From: Sanderia malayensis
Taxonomy: Eukaryota > Cnidaria > Scyphozoa > Semaeostomeae > Pelagiidae
NCBI GenBank assembly: GCA_013076295.1
Contig: RQOL01000906.1
Span: 2,852,001-2,916,000 of the forward strand
Length of the DNA: 64,000 nt
Direction: 5' to 3'
A program made the translations under genes and the position numbers. The notes under the pieces were generated by a model, which was not told the DNA's origin, made no database searches, and saw only the letters and a program-made list of their open reading frames with translations. Below are positions 1 through 12,079 of the stretch, piece by piece. How positions within the stretch are numbered: the first letter of the stretch is position 1; every line of letters starts with the position of its first letter.

Positions 1-487
1 AATGGTTCACATGCTGCACACATCTACGCTTCGCGTAGCGTAGAGCACGTAGCTATTATTATTATTGTGCCGGCGCAATATGCATTTGAATTGATAATCA
101 CCCAACCCCCTGATGCATGCATCGGTCATTCGCGTTTTAATAGTGTTTATTAGTTAATCCAGGGGGTGTAGTGCTCACTCTTTAAGTCTTTGACAATTGA
201 TGCTGACAGTATCCAGTATTTCGTAACTTTGTAAATATGAATTTTTTTAATTGCTTCGTAATTTTATATGATTCATATCTTGAATTATTTAATATTGCTT
301 AATTTTTTAACAATACGTGTAAGATTGTAATTATCTTGTCCAAATTTAAGAAACCTTCACAAAACGGAATCATTGGTTATTGTTATTGTGACGTCAAAAT
401 GGAATTGATTTTAGAAAACCAATTGAATATCTAATTGAATATCGTATATTTCAGATTGACTTCTTATCAATTTGTACGTGAACCATC
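1..487. other. Upstream flank of the Delta gene
   Basis: No coding exon is visible here. The stretch is AT-rich and ends just before the ATG at 488. It presumably contains the 5' UTR and promoter of the Delta gene, but I cannot point to a TATA box or a start site with any confidence. Confidence 0.4.
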
Positions 488-3400
488 ATGAAGGCTAGTG
501 CCATTTTCTTTTTATGCGCCACAGTGATACAATTAACATTGCCGGTAAGTAATTACTATGCATTACAGTCGGCATGTAAGTATGACGTATAGCATAGAGT
601 ACACATGTATACAGCTTGATCTTGATAACGTAAATCTCGCCGACTCAAACAAATTTACCTGGTCGTTTAACTTTTGAAGGTTCAAGTGAAGGACAAAGAA
701 TGTTGGACACATAGGGGGGAAGTTCTACTTGAATGAAAATGAATGTATAACAAGGACTTGTTAAAGTCGGACTGTAGCAATTTTAGGGTCCTTTTAACGT
801 AAAGTTTAAGCACGCTTCCATACTAATTTATCCTGCAAAGCCTACTCCTTACAGTTCCAATCGTTTCCACTGTCCCTATGACATATGAAGGGCGTGCATG
901 GGTCGTGGGTCGATCTCCACCAGTGTGATGCTATATGGGTCTTACTGATTAAATTGTTGAACAAGAGATATTCCTATCTGAAGATTTCCGCCAGGATAAG
1001 ATTTACGGTATTTGCAAATTGGTTTAACGAGAAGGAGATATGCAAGAGAACAAATCGTATCAAAGCTGTTTGTTAAAAACGATAACAGTGGTAATTGGGA
1101 GTTAAAATAAATAGAATATAGCCATAAAATGAGAAAATGGTGCAATTTATTTTTGTCAGGGTTTTCAGACCTTTTCAGCTTCACAACTTGTGCAAATGTT
1201 TTGATGCTTGTTATTTTCGATTTATGCTTGCAAAATAACTGGTGAATAGTTATTTGCAAATTGCAAAACATGATTGCTGTGTACGTTTCAAATGAATTTG
1301 AATATCAGTGTCAATAGAAATTGTCAATGCATTGTAATAATCTTTTTCAGGTACACGTTTTTTTTATAAGAAACCGGTTTATAAGAAACCTAGATCTAGA
1401 CGGCCTAAAATTTAAGAAACTTTTAGAACTACAAGGAAATATTTAAGAAACATTAGAAATTTCGGAAACACGTTTTTCCTTTACGGATTCAACAAATATC
1501 AACTACAGTAAGTGTGTTTTATGTGCTAAGCATAACACACACTTGCAACGAACGACATCACATGACGAACGACATCAGATGCGTATGCGCAAGAGTTTCC
1601 ATCGTACGTTGGCAATTCAATGGAAGATCAACAGGGGGTGAAATTAGAACTTCGCTCTATTGTTTCAAAGGAAATCTGAAAAATTCCATTGGCCGATTTC
1701 TCACGCATCGACGATCCTCTGAACTTCCGTCGATAGCGTTTTAAAGATTCCCGACTGCTCCGCAGCGGAAATCAATTAATGTGTAGATGTAGATGGCAAA
1801 CGCATGGCAACCGGATTATGTATATTACGTTTTTTTCTAGGTTACTGTTGGCAAGGGAACAGCCACCGTTGAGCTTCGGAACTTTCGTAATTATTTCAGC
1901 CAGAATAATCTGAACAAGCTTTGCCGTGGAAGAAACGGGAAGCGAATGAAAAATCAATGCGATCATTGGTTCGAGTTCTGTTTCAGGAAGTATCCCCAGT
2001 CGAACACTCGAGCTCCGTGTGATGTTAAACTGACCACTAATGTTCTCGGTAAAGACCGCATCCGCTTTCCACCGCCCAGAGCGAAAATCGGACCGAACTG
2101 TTGGAATCCGTTGGTTTATAAATTCAACTACAGCTGGCCGGTGAGATTGTTGAACCTAACTCAAAGAATTTATTATGAGAGGGCGGCTTATATCTTCTAT
2201 GGTATCACTAATAAACTTCTTTAATAACTAATTGTCAGCTGCTATATTTACCTATTTTTCTTAATCACCCACCCTTCATATGTTTTTACATTACTAACTC
2301 TTTATACCATTACTCTATCTGTAATAACATCCCTTCACGTATTACAGTGTTCAGCCTTATTCAATGCAATTTACCCATCTGTATGATATTGTGACTTTGT
2401 CTATTGTCATTATTGTCATTTTGTCTATTATTATTGATGACAGAGCCTGTTCAACTTTTTTGTGAACGTGTGGGATGATTATCCCGGAGGCACAGTCGGT
2501 AATGTTGGTTACAGCCAGCCCGAAGACCTTGTCGATCAGTACACAGCCGACTTATCCGCGGAAGCCAGCAGCGGAACTTTCAGATTCAAACGGGGTACCA
2601 GGCTGCGCGGAAGGAGAACGACATTGGAAATCTACACAAGGTCAGTCAATGCACAGCACAGTGCCATTTAAATACGAGGCCAGTTTTAGCCCCTTAACTT
2701 TGAACTCCAAATGACACCTTTGAAAGCTCCCCCTGCCTGGAACTCAGAAAGCGAGGCACGTAATAGAGCTTAACAAGACCAACGGGGGATGGACGAAGCC
2801 ATTTTCATAAGACTTTTTATGCCATTTTTGTGTTGCAGTGCATGGTGTGATACACATTATTATGGCAGTGACTGTGCGACGCATTGCGAGCCACGCCCTC
2901 CTCATACGCATTTTCGTTGTAACAAATTAACCGGGACAAAAGTTTGCGACACGGGTTGGACCGGAGTCAACTGCGGCAAAGGTAATCTTGTCTTCTCTAT
3001 GTCTTGTGTCCAAGTTCATGTAGCTACTGTCATCTAGCTCTAATCATAAGACGCTCCCCGTATAGCTAGTGATAGCGCTTTCTATAATATAAAGAACTAA
3101 GCAAATGCTCCCTTCAACTGGGTGATCTTCTTTGATTTTCAGCGAGATACTTGTTATTATTATTCGGTTTCTCTCAAGATTCCTTCTGTTAGAATTCCAA
3201 GTTACAGCCAATTTTATTGTTGCCAATGCTTGTTGCTCAATTATTTTTTGTTTTTCTTTCAGCTATCTGTTTGAGGGGTTGTAATCTACAGAACGCGAAA
3301 TGCTCCCAGCCAGACGGATGCGAGTAAGCTGCACTTATTAATTTACCTGTTTATTCTGTTATCTAAGACTTGTACCCACTACAATATCGCCCCAAAACTC

Positions 3401-6400
3401 ATTGGATATTTTGGGACACCTGACAGATTTTCCCTCACCTTACGTATCTCTCTACTCCCTATCATTCTTTCTTGTGATTGACATTTTGTCTCCACAGTAG
3501 CCATAGCATAACCCAAAGCCATCAAAAATTGTACTAAAGACAATTTTTTATTTGTAGTTGCTTTGAAGGATGGACTGGAACATATTGTAATAAAGTTTGT
3601 GTTGCCAAAGCTGGATGTCGTATGTGGCAACTTTTTTTTTGTTTCTCTCAAAATATGAAAATTCACCAATTTATCAACATTACCCCTTTTGTGCACGTCT
3701 TAATTCTTTAACATTTCAAACTTATTCATAGCTCTTTTGACAGTTTGCAAGTTTAAACTACCAGAAAGAGTCTGCTTGCTATATTTTGTATGTCTTCTTT
3801 GAAAAGAGTAAGGCACTGACGTAAGGATATATTATTAATTGCTATCTTGATTATTCTTGTAATTATTTTCAGTAAATGGTAAATGTAAGAATGGAGGTGA
3901 CTGTGTTTGCAAACGAGGCTGGGCTGGAGAGCTGTGCAACTTAGGTGAGGCATCATTCACATATAATTATCAACTGTCAACTGTCAACAACCATATATAT
4001 TGCTGAATATTTAGAACTTGCAAGTTTGATTTGGAATTTCAGAACTATATCGAAATTTTAATATTCAGATTAAAGCATCAGATTAGAAATCATATTTGAT
4101 TTGAAAATTGAAGCTTGAAAATTAAAGAATTATATTCAAGTGTAGTAACATTCAGTTATTGTGCTTTTTAGGAATTTTTAATTTATTTTTCGAATATTTT
4201 AGATTTGAATTCGTGCAGAAGCAGTCCTTGTCAAAACGGAGGAACCTGCGCCAACGATGGACATACGTTCAAATGTAATTGTGTGCCAGGTTATGTTGGA
4301 AAGTCGTGCCAAACTGGTAAGCTATATCTACGAGAGATTTTCACACCTATATCTCCAAACTGAGTTGAAATTTGTTACGATGAAAGAATGATGCTTGAAA
4401 TGACTTTTTTCCCAGAGCTCAATATGTGCCAACCAGATCCGTGCAAAAACGGTGCAAAGTGCAAAAACAAAAGAACAGATTACGATTGTGCTTGCACGGC
4501 AGGTTACAGTGGCAAAACTTGTAACATAGGCAAGTGATTGAATCGTCTGCATCTTTTTCTTATCAAGTTCCTCTTTGTTTATTTTCATTGTGCTACAGTC
4601 ATCTTAGTGACAGTTTATGGTTTGTTGTTTTAGACCTGAACCCATGCAGAAGTACACCGTGCCATAATGGAGCCAGTTGTATAAATAAGGGACAATTGTA
4701 CGAATGCAAATGTGTCCCTGGATATATCGGAAGACATTGTGGCCAAGAGGTTAATAAGTGCCAACCCGATCCATGTAAGAATGGAGCACTATGTGTCAAC
4801 AAAAGAACAGACTATGGTTGTAGGTGTACTACAGGTTACAGTGGAAAAACGTGTAATATTGGTGAGTTTTTCGTAATTTTTATAGCGTTACAAGCTTTTT
4901 CCAATTCCAAAAGAGTTTGGTTAAACATTTGAAGTTTTCTAAAATTTCAGATATCTCTCTCTTAGATCTGAACCCATGCAGAAGTACACCGTGCCATAAT
5001 GGAGCAAGCTGTATAAATAAGGGGCAATTGTACGAATGCAAATGTGTCCCTGGATATATTGGAAGAAGTTGTGGTCAAGAGGTTAATAAGTGCCAACCAG
5101 ATCCATGTAAGAATGGAGCACTATGTGTCAACAAAAGAACAGACTATGATTGTAGGTGTACTGCAGGTTACAGTGGAAAAACGTGTAATATTGGTGAGTT
5201 TTTCGTAATTTTTATAGCGTTAGAAGTTTTTTCCAATTCTAAAAGAGTTTAATTAAACAGCTGAAGCTTTCTAAAATTCCTGACATCTTTCCCTTAGACC
5301 TGAACCCATGCAGAAGTACACCGTGCCATAATGGAGCCAGTTGTATAAATAAGGGACAATTGTACGAATGCAAATGTGTCCCTGGATATATTGGAAGACG
5401 TTGTGGCCAAGAGGTTAATAAGTGCCAACCAGATCCATGTAAGAATGGAGCACTATGTGTCAACAAAAGAACAGACTATGATTGTAGGTGTACTGCAGGT
5501 TACAGTGGAAAAACGTGTAATATTGGTGAGTTTTTCGTAATTTTTATAGCGTTAGAAGTTTTTTCCAATTCTAAAAGAGTTTAATTAAACAGCTGAAGCT
5601 TTCTAAAATTCCTGACATCTTTCCCTTAGACCTGAACCCATGCAGAAGTACACCGTGCCATAATGGAGCCAGTTGTATAAATAAGGGACAATTGTACGAA
5701 TGCAAATGTGTCCCTGGATATATCGGAAGACATTGTGGCCAAGAGGTTAATAAGTGCCAACCAGATCCATGTAAGAATGGAGCACTATGTGTCAACAAAA
5801 GAACAGACTATGATTGTAGGTGTACTGCAGGTTACAGTGGAAAAACGTGTAATATTGGTGAGTTTTTCGTAATTTTTATAGCGTTACAAGCTTTTTCCAA
5901 TTCCAAAAGAGTTTGATTAAACATTTGAAGTTTTCTAAAATTTCAGATATCTCTCTCTTAGATCTGAACCCATGCAGAAGTACACCGTGCCATAATGGAG
6001 CCAGTTGTATAAATAAGGGACAATTGTACGAATGCAAATGTGTCCCTGGATATATTGGAAGACGTTGTGGCCAAGAGGTTAATAAGTGCCAACCAGATCC
6101 ATGTAAGAATGGAGCACTATGTGTCAACAAAAGAACAGACTATGATTGTAGGTGTACTGCAGGTTACAGTGGAAAAACGTGTAATATTGGTGAGTTTTTC
6201 GTAATTTTTATAGCGTTACAAGCTTTTTCCAATTCCAAAAGAGTTTGATTAAACATTTGAAGTTTTCTATAATTTCAGATATCTCTCTCTCTTAGATCTG
6301 AACCCATGCAGAAGTACACCGTGCCATAATGGAGCCAGTTGTATAAATAAGGGACAATTGTACGAATGCAAATGTGTCCCTGGATATATTGGAAGACGTT

Positions 6401-9400
6401 GTGGCCAAGAGGTTAATAAGTGCCAACCAGATCCATGTAAGAATGGAGCACTATGTGTCAACAAAAGAACAGACTATGATTGTAGGTGTACTGCAGGTTA
6501 CAATGGAAAAACGTGTAATATTGGTGAGTTTTTCGTAATTTTTATAGCGTTACAAGCTTTTTCCAATTCCAAAAGAGTTTGATTAAACATTTGAAGTTTT
6601 CTAAAACTTCAGATATTTCTCTCTTAGATCTGAACCCATGCAGAAGTACACCGTGCCATAATGGAGCCAGTTGTATAAACAAGGGACGATTGTATGAATG
6701 CAAATGTGTCCCTGGATATATTGGAAGAAGTTGTGGCCAAGAGGTTAATAAGTGCCAACCAGATCCATGTAAGAATGGAGCACAATGTGTCAACAAAAGA
6801 ACAGACTACATGTGTGATTGTCCAGCAGGATACAGTGGCAAACAATGTCATATAGGTATGAGTAAAGATCTTTTTTTGATTAAACGTTCTAGCGAGTGAA
6901 CTAACTTGGGTAATATCTACACGTTTATTAACCTGAGATTTTTTTCTAGATGTTAACCCTTGTAGAAGTGCACCATGTCAACACGGTGGAACTTGTACCA
7001 ATCAGGGACAATTGTACATATGCAAATGTGTTCCTGGATTTACTGGAACAAATTGTGATGATGTCGTTAATAAATGCCAACCAGATCCATGTAAAAATGG
7101 CGCAAAATGCATAAATAAGAGAACAGACTATAAATGTGTTTGTACTGCAGGCTACTCTGGCAAAACATGCAACATCGGTATCTTTGTATTTCTGTTTATT
7201 CTTATTTATTTTATTTCAAGTTTTTATCACTTAAGTGAAGACTGAAAATGAAAACTGTTATGCTTGAAGGACCGAAGAAGATCAGGAATATGTGCCGGCC
7301 TAATCCTTGCAAGCATGGGGCACAGTGCATGCATAAAGGAATAAATGCACAATGCAAATGCCTTGCTGGGTACAGCGGGAAACTCTGTGAAAAAGGTATG
7401 TGCTAGTGAATTCAAAAATAGTGAACCTACTCACTTACCTTTTAGCCTTTCCTTAAAAATTACCAAGTATTTGATGCCCCTTTGACTTAACTGTGGGACA
7501 ACTTACGCTGATTTCATTGAAGTCTTGTTGCAAAAGAATATTTTATGATTCCGTTCTTGAAGTTTTGTTATACAAGAGTTCAACTGTATTGCTTACTGTG
7601 TTACTTAATTGTAGATATATTTTGCTTTGTGATTTGACAGTTATATTATCACAGAGTCATGTTGTTGGTATTTGTTAATTTTAGATCTAAACCCATGTAG
7701 AGGCAAGCCGTGTAAAAACGGAGCACAGTGCATACACGTTGGGAATGGCTACAAGTGTAAATGTGCCATTGGATATACTGGTAGTTCTTGTGAAAAACGT
7801 GAGACATTTTTCTAGTGTTCAGATGTACTTTGTTGCAGGGCGCTTATGGCAAGCGGATGTCACCATAATCAGATAAACCCACTTTTTCTCAGATAAAGTG
7901 GGTTTATCTGGAGAAAAACCCACTTTTTCTGCAATAAGTCACGTTTTCTGCAGATAAACCCACTTTTTCTGAAAAACCCACCTTATCTAACAGAAAAAGT
8001 GGGTTTTTCTGATAAACTGGGTTTTTCTGCAGAAAAAGTGGGTTTTTCAGATAAAGTGGGTTTTTCTGCAAAAAAGTGGGTTTTTCAAATTGCGCATTGT
8101 TGCTGCCTGCGTCATAAGCTACATGGATGTGATAGAAGATTGTCCACGTGCGACTGTTCGAATGTTTCAACCTTCAATTTCAAAAATGAAAGATTTAACC
8201 CTGAAAAATTTACAGACAATTTTGATGATAAACTTGGAGATGCCATCTCTAACGTCGAAACCCTGAGGAGGAGACACATGCAGTTTCAACGAAAGAATAA
8301 CCCGAAGAGGAAAGGTCCACGTGGCCCTCGACCAAAAGTTCTGGCAATAAAAATGTACCATTTTCCGGAGGCACCCCAGATACCTAACCTTGGCGTGACA
8401 CTTTAACTGAGAGACTTTAACCCACTTTTTCTGCAGAAAAACCCACTTTATCTGAAAAACCCACTTTTTCTGCAGAAAAACCCAGTTTATCAGAAAAACC
8501 CACTTTTTCTATTAGATAAGGTGGGTTTTTCAGAAAAAGTGGCCTTATCTGCAGAAAACATGGCTTATTGCAGAAAAAGTGGGTTTTTCTCCAGATAAAC
8601 CCACTTTATCTGAGAAAAAGTGGGTTTATCTGATTATGGTGACATCCGCTTGCCATAGGCGCTGACAAAAACGTTACTTATCTCTGTAATTAGCTACGTG
8701 TTGTAAGTTGCAAGTCAGTTTTTGATAGATGCCTGATTGATGTTGTGTTTTTATTAGAAGAAGTGGATTTTTGCAAGCCAAATCCATGCTTAAACGGTGC
8801 GCGATGCATTGACACCAAAACAGGCTTCCAATGCGTGTGTACGCCAAGTTACAGTGGTACCACATGTGAGACAAGTAGGTTTTGCTTCAGACATCTCTTT
8901 GTTTGCGAGAGACATCATGAGCAGATATGAATCAGTAAATCAAAGTTTGTTGTTTTATCAGAAATTCGAAGTGGCATAAACCCACTGTGGCTTGCACTTG
9001 GCATAATCTTCTGCATCCTGGTCGTGTTCTGTGTTATAATTATGATATGCTTGATGGAACTGAAAAAAAGAGAAGGCGTCAGGGACTTAGAAACCTCTTT
9101 GAAATCAGGTTCGTATTATATTTTTATGTGTACTGTACTGTATTGACAAGGAATATTACTTGGTTTATGCTGCCATGCCCCTCAGAGAGAGTTAATTTAC
9201 ACAAAGCGTATAATTCCACGTGTAATAGTGTGTAAGTTTCGTGTAAATTCCTCACTTTCCAACTGGAAATAAAATGTTTACGACTGCATCTTATAATGAT
9301 AGAATTTCAAGTTACCTTTAATATGTTCATTCAGAAACTTGTATAGTCAGGACTCGTGCACTCTGCTAGGCTTAAAAGTGAACCATGCTCTGAAAAGACC

Positions 9401-11787
9401 AAGTCATTGAAGCTTTTTTTGTTTTTTTTTTAGTCGACTCTTGTTCGAACCTTTTGACCGACACTGAATTGGAAGATGATATTGAACTAGAAGAATACAC
9501 CCACTTGAATAAAGCCAATGAAGATTGTAACGAACTGGATGATGAAGATAAAGGAATAGAAGATTTTGAGTTTAAAGAAAACAAGAGAATTGAAGTAGAC
9601 CATAAGGTAAAAGAATGCAATCTAATGGAAAGAGATGATGAAATAAAAAGATACGCTTGGGTACAGATAGTCAATAGAATAGAAGAATGCAAGAAATTAG
9701 AACGGGGCAATGATATGGAGGAAGATACAGAGGAAGGAGTCAACGAGGTGGAAGATGTTGATGAAATAGAAGATGTCTATGAAGTGCAAGAAGAAGAAGA
9801 TACCAATGTAGAAGAAATGGATGAAATGAAATATTACAGTGAAGTAGAAGACGTCAACGGGTGGAAAGAAGACACTGTAAAGGAGTTTTTTGAAGTAAAG
9901 GAAGACACTGATGTGAAAAGCGTTGATGAAGTGGAAGCAGATACTGATGTGAAAGAAGATACTGAGGTAGAAGAAGTCAACGAGGTAGAAGATGTTGATG
10001 AAATAGAAGATGTCTATGAAATGCAAGAAAAAGACAACAATGTAGAGGAAATGGATGAAATGAAACATTGCAGTGAAGTAGAAGACGTCAACACCGACGT
10101 AGGAGTCCAGAAAGTGGAGGAAGACATTGAGGTAGAAGAAGACACTGAGGTAGAGGAATGCACTGAGGTAGAAGAAGACATTGAGGTAGAAGAAGACACT
10201 AAGGTAGAAGCAGACACTGGGGTAGAAGAAGGCACTGAGGTAGAAGACGTTGATGAAATGGACAGTGATTACAAATTGGAAGAAGACACCAAGATAGAAG
10301 AAGACATTGAGGTAGAAGAAGACACTGAGGTAGAAGAAGACACTGAGGTAGAAGAAGACACTGAGGTAGAAGAAGACACTGAGGTAGAAGAAGACACTGA
10401 GGTAGAAGAAGACACTGAGGTAGAAGACGTTGATGAAATGGACAATGTGTACCAATTGGAAGAAGACAAGGAAGTAGAAGAAAACACCGAAGTAGGAGTC
10501 GAGAAAGTGGAGGAATGCACCGAGGTAGAAGAAGACACTGAGGTAGAGGAATGCACTGAGGTAGAAGAAGACACTGAGGTAGAGGAATGCACTGAGGTAG
10601 AAGAAGACACTAAGGTAGAAGCAGACACTGGGGTAGAAGAAGGCACTGAGGTAGAAGACGTTGATGAAATGGACAGTGATTACAAATTGGAAGAAGACAC
10701 CAAGATAGAAGAAGACATTGAGGTAGAAGAAGACACTGAGGTAGAAGACGTTGATGAAATGGACAATGATTACAAATTGGAAGAAGACAAGGGAGTAGAA
10801 GAAAACACCGAAGTAGGAGTCGAGAAATTGGAAGAAGACACCGAGGTAGAAGAAGACACTGAGGTCAAAGAAAGCACCGAGGTAGAAGAAGACATTGAGG
10901 TAGAAGCAGACACTAAGGTAGAAGAAGGCACTGAGGTAGAAGACGTTGATAAAATGAACAATGTGTACAAATTGGAAGAAGACAAGGAAGTAGAAGAAAA
11001 CACCGAAGTAGGAGTCGAGAAATTGGAAAAAGACACCGAGGTAGAAGAAGACACTGAGGTCAAAGAAAGCACCGAGGTAGAAGAAGACATTGAGGTAGAA
11101 GAAGACACTGAGGTAGAAGAAGACGTTGATGAAAGGGACAATTATTACAAATTGGAAGAAGACAAGGGAGTAGAAGAAAACACCGAAGTAGCAGTCAAGC
11201 AATTGGAAGAAGACACTAAGGTAGCATGCACTGAGGTAGAAGAAGATACTGAGGTAGAAGAAGACACTGAGGTAGAAGAAAGCACCGAGGAAGAAGAAGA
11301 CACTGAGGTAGAAGTCGTCGATGAGTTGGACAATGTGTACAAATTGGAAGAAGACAAGGGAGTAAAAGAAAACACCGAAGTAGCAGTCAAGCAATTGGAA
11401 GAAGACACTAAGGTAGCATGCACTGAGGTAGAAGAAGATACTGAGGTAGAAGAAGACACTGAGGTAGAAGAAAGCACTGTGGTAAAAGAAGACACCAAAG
11501 AAAACGTTGATGGAGTGGAAAATGTTTGCGAAATGGAAGAAGGCGCTGAGATAGAAGACGTTGGTGAAATGGACAATGTTTGCAAATTGAAAGAAGATGC
11601 GGCAGTGGAGGAAGACACCGAAGTAGGAGCCAAGAAAGTGGAAGAAGACAACGAAGTAGGAGCCAAGAAAGTGGAGGAAATAGAGGTGAAGAAAGTAGAA
11701 GTGAACAGTTTATCGTCTGATGACGATAAAGAAATAAACAATAGCAAAGGATATTCTTTTTTGAAACGTTTTAATTCGTTTTTTTGA
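488..11787 (+). CDS. Delta: Delta-type Notch ligand with 23 EGF repeats and a giant acidic tail
   Basis: Membrane ligand that binds Notch on neighbouring cells. Coding exons: 488-544, 1841-2140, 2444-2640, 2839-2981, 3263-3323, 3558-3619, 3873-3944, 4203-4316, 4416-4529, 4634-4861, 4966-5193, 5298-5525, 5630-5857, 5962-6189, 6296-6523, 6628-6855, 6950-7177, 7270-7395, 7685-7798, 8758-8874, 8962-9108, 9434-11787. They total 5,802 nt, or 1,933 residues, with every phase matching. Exon 1 encodes a signal peptide ([15 protein letters not shown]...). Exons 2-3 encode the MNNL domain and exon 4 the DSL domain ([12 protein letters not shown], then GWTGVNC). The next two EGF repeats are degenerate (ICLRGC... 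and LNGKC...), as in Delta proteins. The remaining EGF exons are all phase 1-1. A hydrophobic helix ([19 protein letters not shown]) is followed by KKRE. The cytoplasmic tail of about 785 residues is far longer than usual. Weaker junctions are the donor at 9109 and the acceptor before 7270. Confidence 0.9.
4634..6855 (+). repeat. Seven tandem 332-bp exon-intron units, each encoding two EGF domains
   Basis: Exon starts are spaced 332, 332, 332, 332, 334 and 332 bp apart, and every exon is 228 bp (76 residues, two EGF domains). Exons and introns are nearly identical, so the whole genomic unit was duplicated. Two intron types alternate in blocks. Those before the exons at 5298 and 5630 end in a cctgacatctttcccttag type acceptor; those before 4966, 5962, 6296 and 6628 end in ttcagatat...cttag. 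Exon 6628 diverges at its 3' end (a [10 protein letters not shown] segment) and leads into the more diverged exon at 6950. Because phase is 1-1, any number of units keeps the frame open. Confidence 0.95.
7845..8657. mobile_element. Fold-back DNA transposon with about 240-bp inverted arms
   Basis: The element begins TATGGCAAGCGGATGTCACC and ends with its reverse complement. It is flanked by the direct repeat GGCGCT at 7839-7844 and 8658-8663, a plausible 6-bp target-site duplication. Each arm is about 240 bp and nearly perfect. Arms are built from short alternating words (cccacttttt-ct, gataaa, ctgcag), so each arm can also pair internally. It lies wholly inside the intron between Delta exons 7685-7798 and 8758-8874. 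The unique core at about 8086-8417 carries an open reading frame. No transposase is recognisable. Confidence 0.85.
8086..8406 (+). other. Open reading frame in the core of the fold-back element
   Basis: The core between the arms reads open to a stop at 8404-8406 and continues upstream into the left arm (ATG at 7999). Core residues include a cysteine cluster ([13 protein letters not shown], then CDCSN) and a basic, proline-rich stretch ([16 protein letters not shown]). The composition looks protein-like and unlike the arms. I do not recognise a family. It may be a captured host fragment, a piece of the element's own gene, or chance. Confidence 0.35.
9268..9273 (+). terminator. Possible polyadenylation signal AATAAA
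   Basis: A canonical AATAAA lies 160 bp after the transmembrane exon of Delta, inside the last intron. If exon 8962-9108 is read through instead of spliced, the frame adds a short peptide ([13 protein letters not shown]) and stops. This signal would then end a short-tailed transcript. The motif is seen; its use is inferred. Confidence 0.35.
9434..11787 (+). repeat. Acidic coding repeat forming the Delta cytoplasmic tail
   Basis: A single 2,354-bp exon follows an acceptor (tttttttttag) and runs open for 784 codons to TGA. Its sequence is built on the hexapeptide EVEEDT, arranged into higher-order blocks with spacers such as DVDEMDN.YKLEEDK. The repeat is encoded by gaggtagaagaagacact-type units. 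Phase 1 matches the transmembrane exon donor at 9108, giving ...[14 protein letters not shown].... The start ([16 protein letters not shown]) and the end (FLKRFNSFF) are non-repetitive. No family domain is recognisable. It could belong to a separate transcript, but there is no better upstream start. Confidence 0.75.
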
Positions 11788-12010
11788 GCATGTGCTTCAT
11801 GCTCAACACAACTTCATACTTCATTGATTTACTGAATCTGTAATTTATGTTGTTGACCCGTGGCTGATTGAGATATAACCAATGTATTTTCATGCAAATG
11901 TTAAATTAATCGCACATTCCGAACAATTATAATTTGGCATTTCATGGGTTTTATTTTCAAGCCATTTGTTCATAACTGCACTTGCATTCAGCAGACAAAA
12001 CAAATCCCAA
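11788..12010. other. Region downstream of Delta
   Basis: Presumed 3' UTR and spacer. No canonical AATAAA is obvious close to the stop, and no coding exon is visible. Confidence 0.3.
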
Positions 12011-12058
12011 ACGGATATCTCCACCACAAAAATGCATTATTGTGGTGGAGATATCCGT
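12011..12058. repeat. Perfect 18-bp-stem hairpin
   Basis: Arms 12011-12028 (acggatatctccaccaca) and 12041-12058 are exact reverse complements separated by 12 bases. It lies just outside the left end of the inverted-repeat element that starts at 12080. It could be a small nested palindromic element or a structured RNA signal. Confidence 0.7.
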
Positions 12059-12079
12059 ATTTGTTGTAAACTGGTCATA

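Noticed and set aside
4599..6796. Repeated minus-strand ORFs ([19 protein letters not shown])
   Set aside because: Antisense of the EGF exons; they repeat only because the exons repeat.
9697..11394. 565-codon open reading frame on the minus strand
   Set aside because: It is the shadow of the acidic plus-strand repeat. It is as regular as the repeat, rich in Phe/Leu/Val/Tyr, and lacks a plausible start, splice sites or domain.
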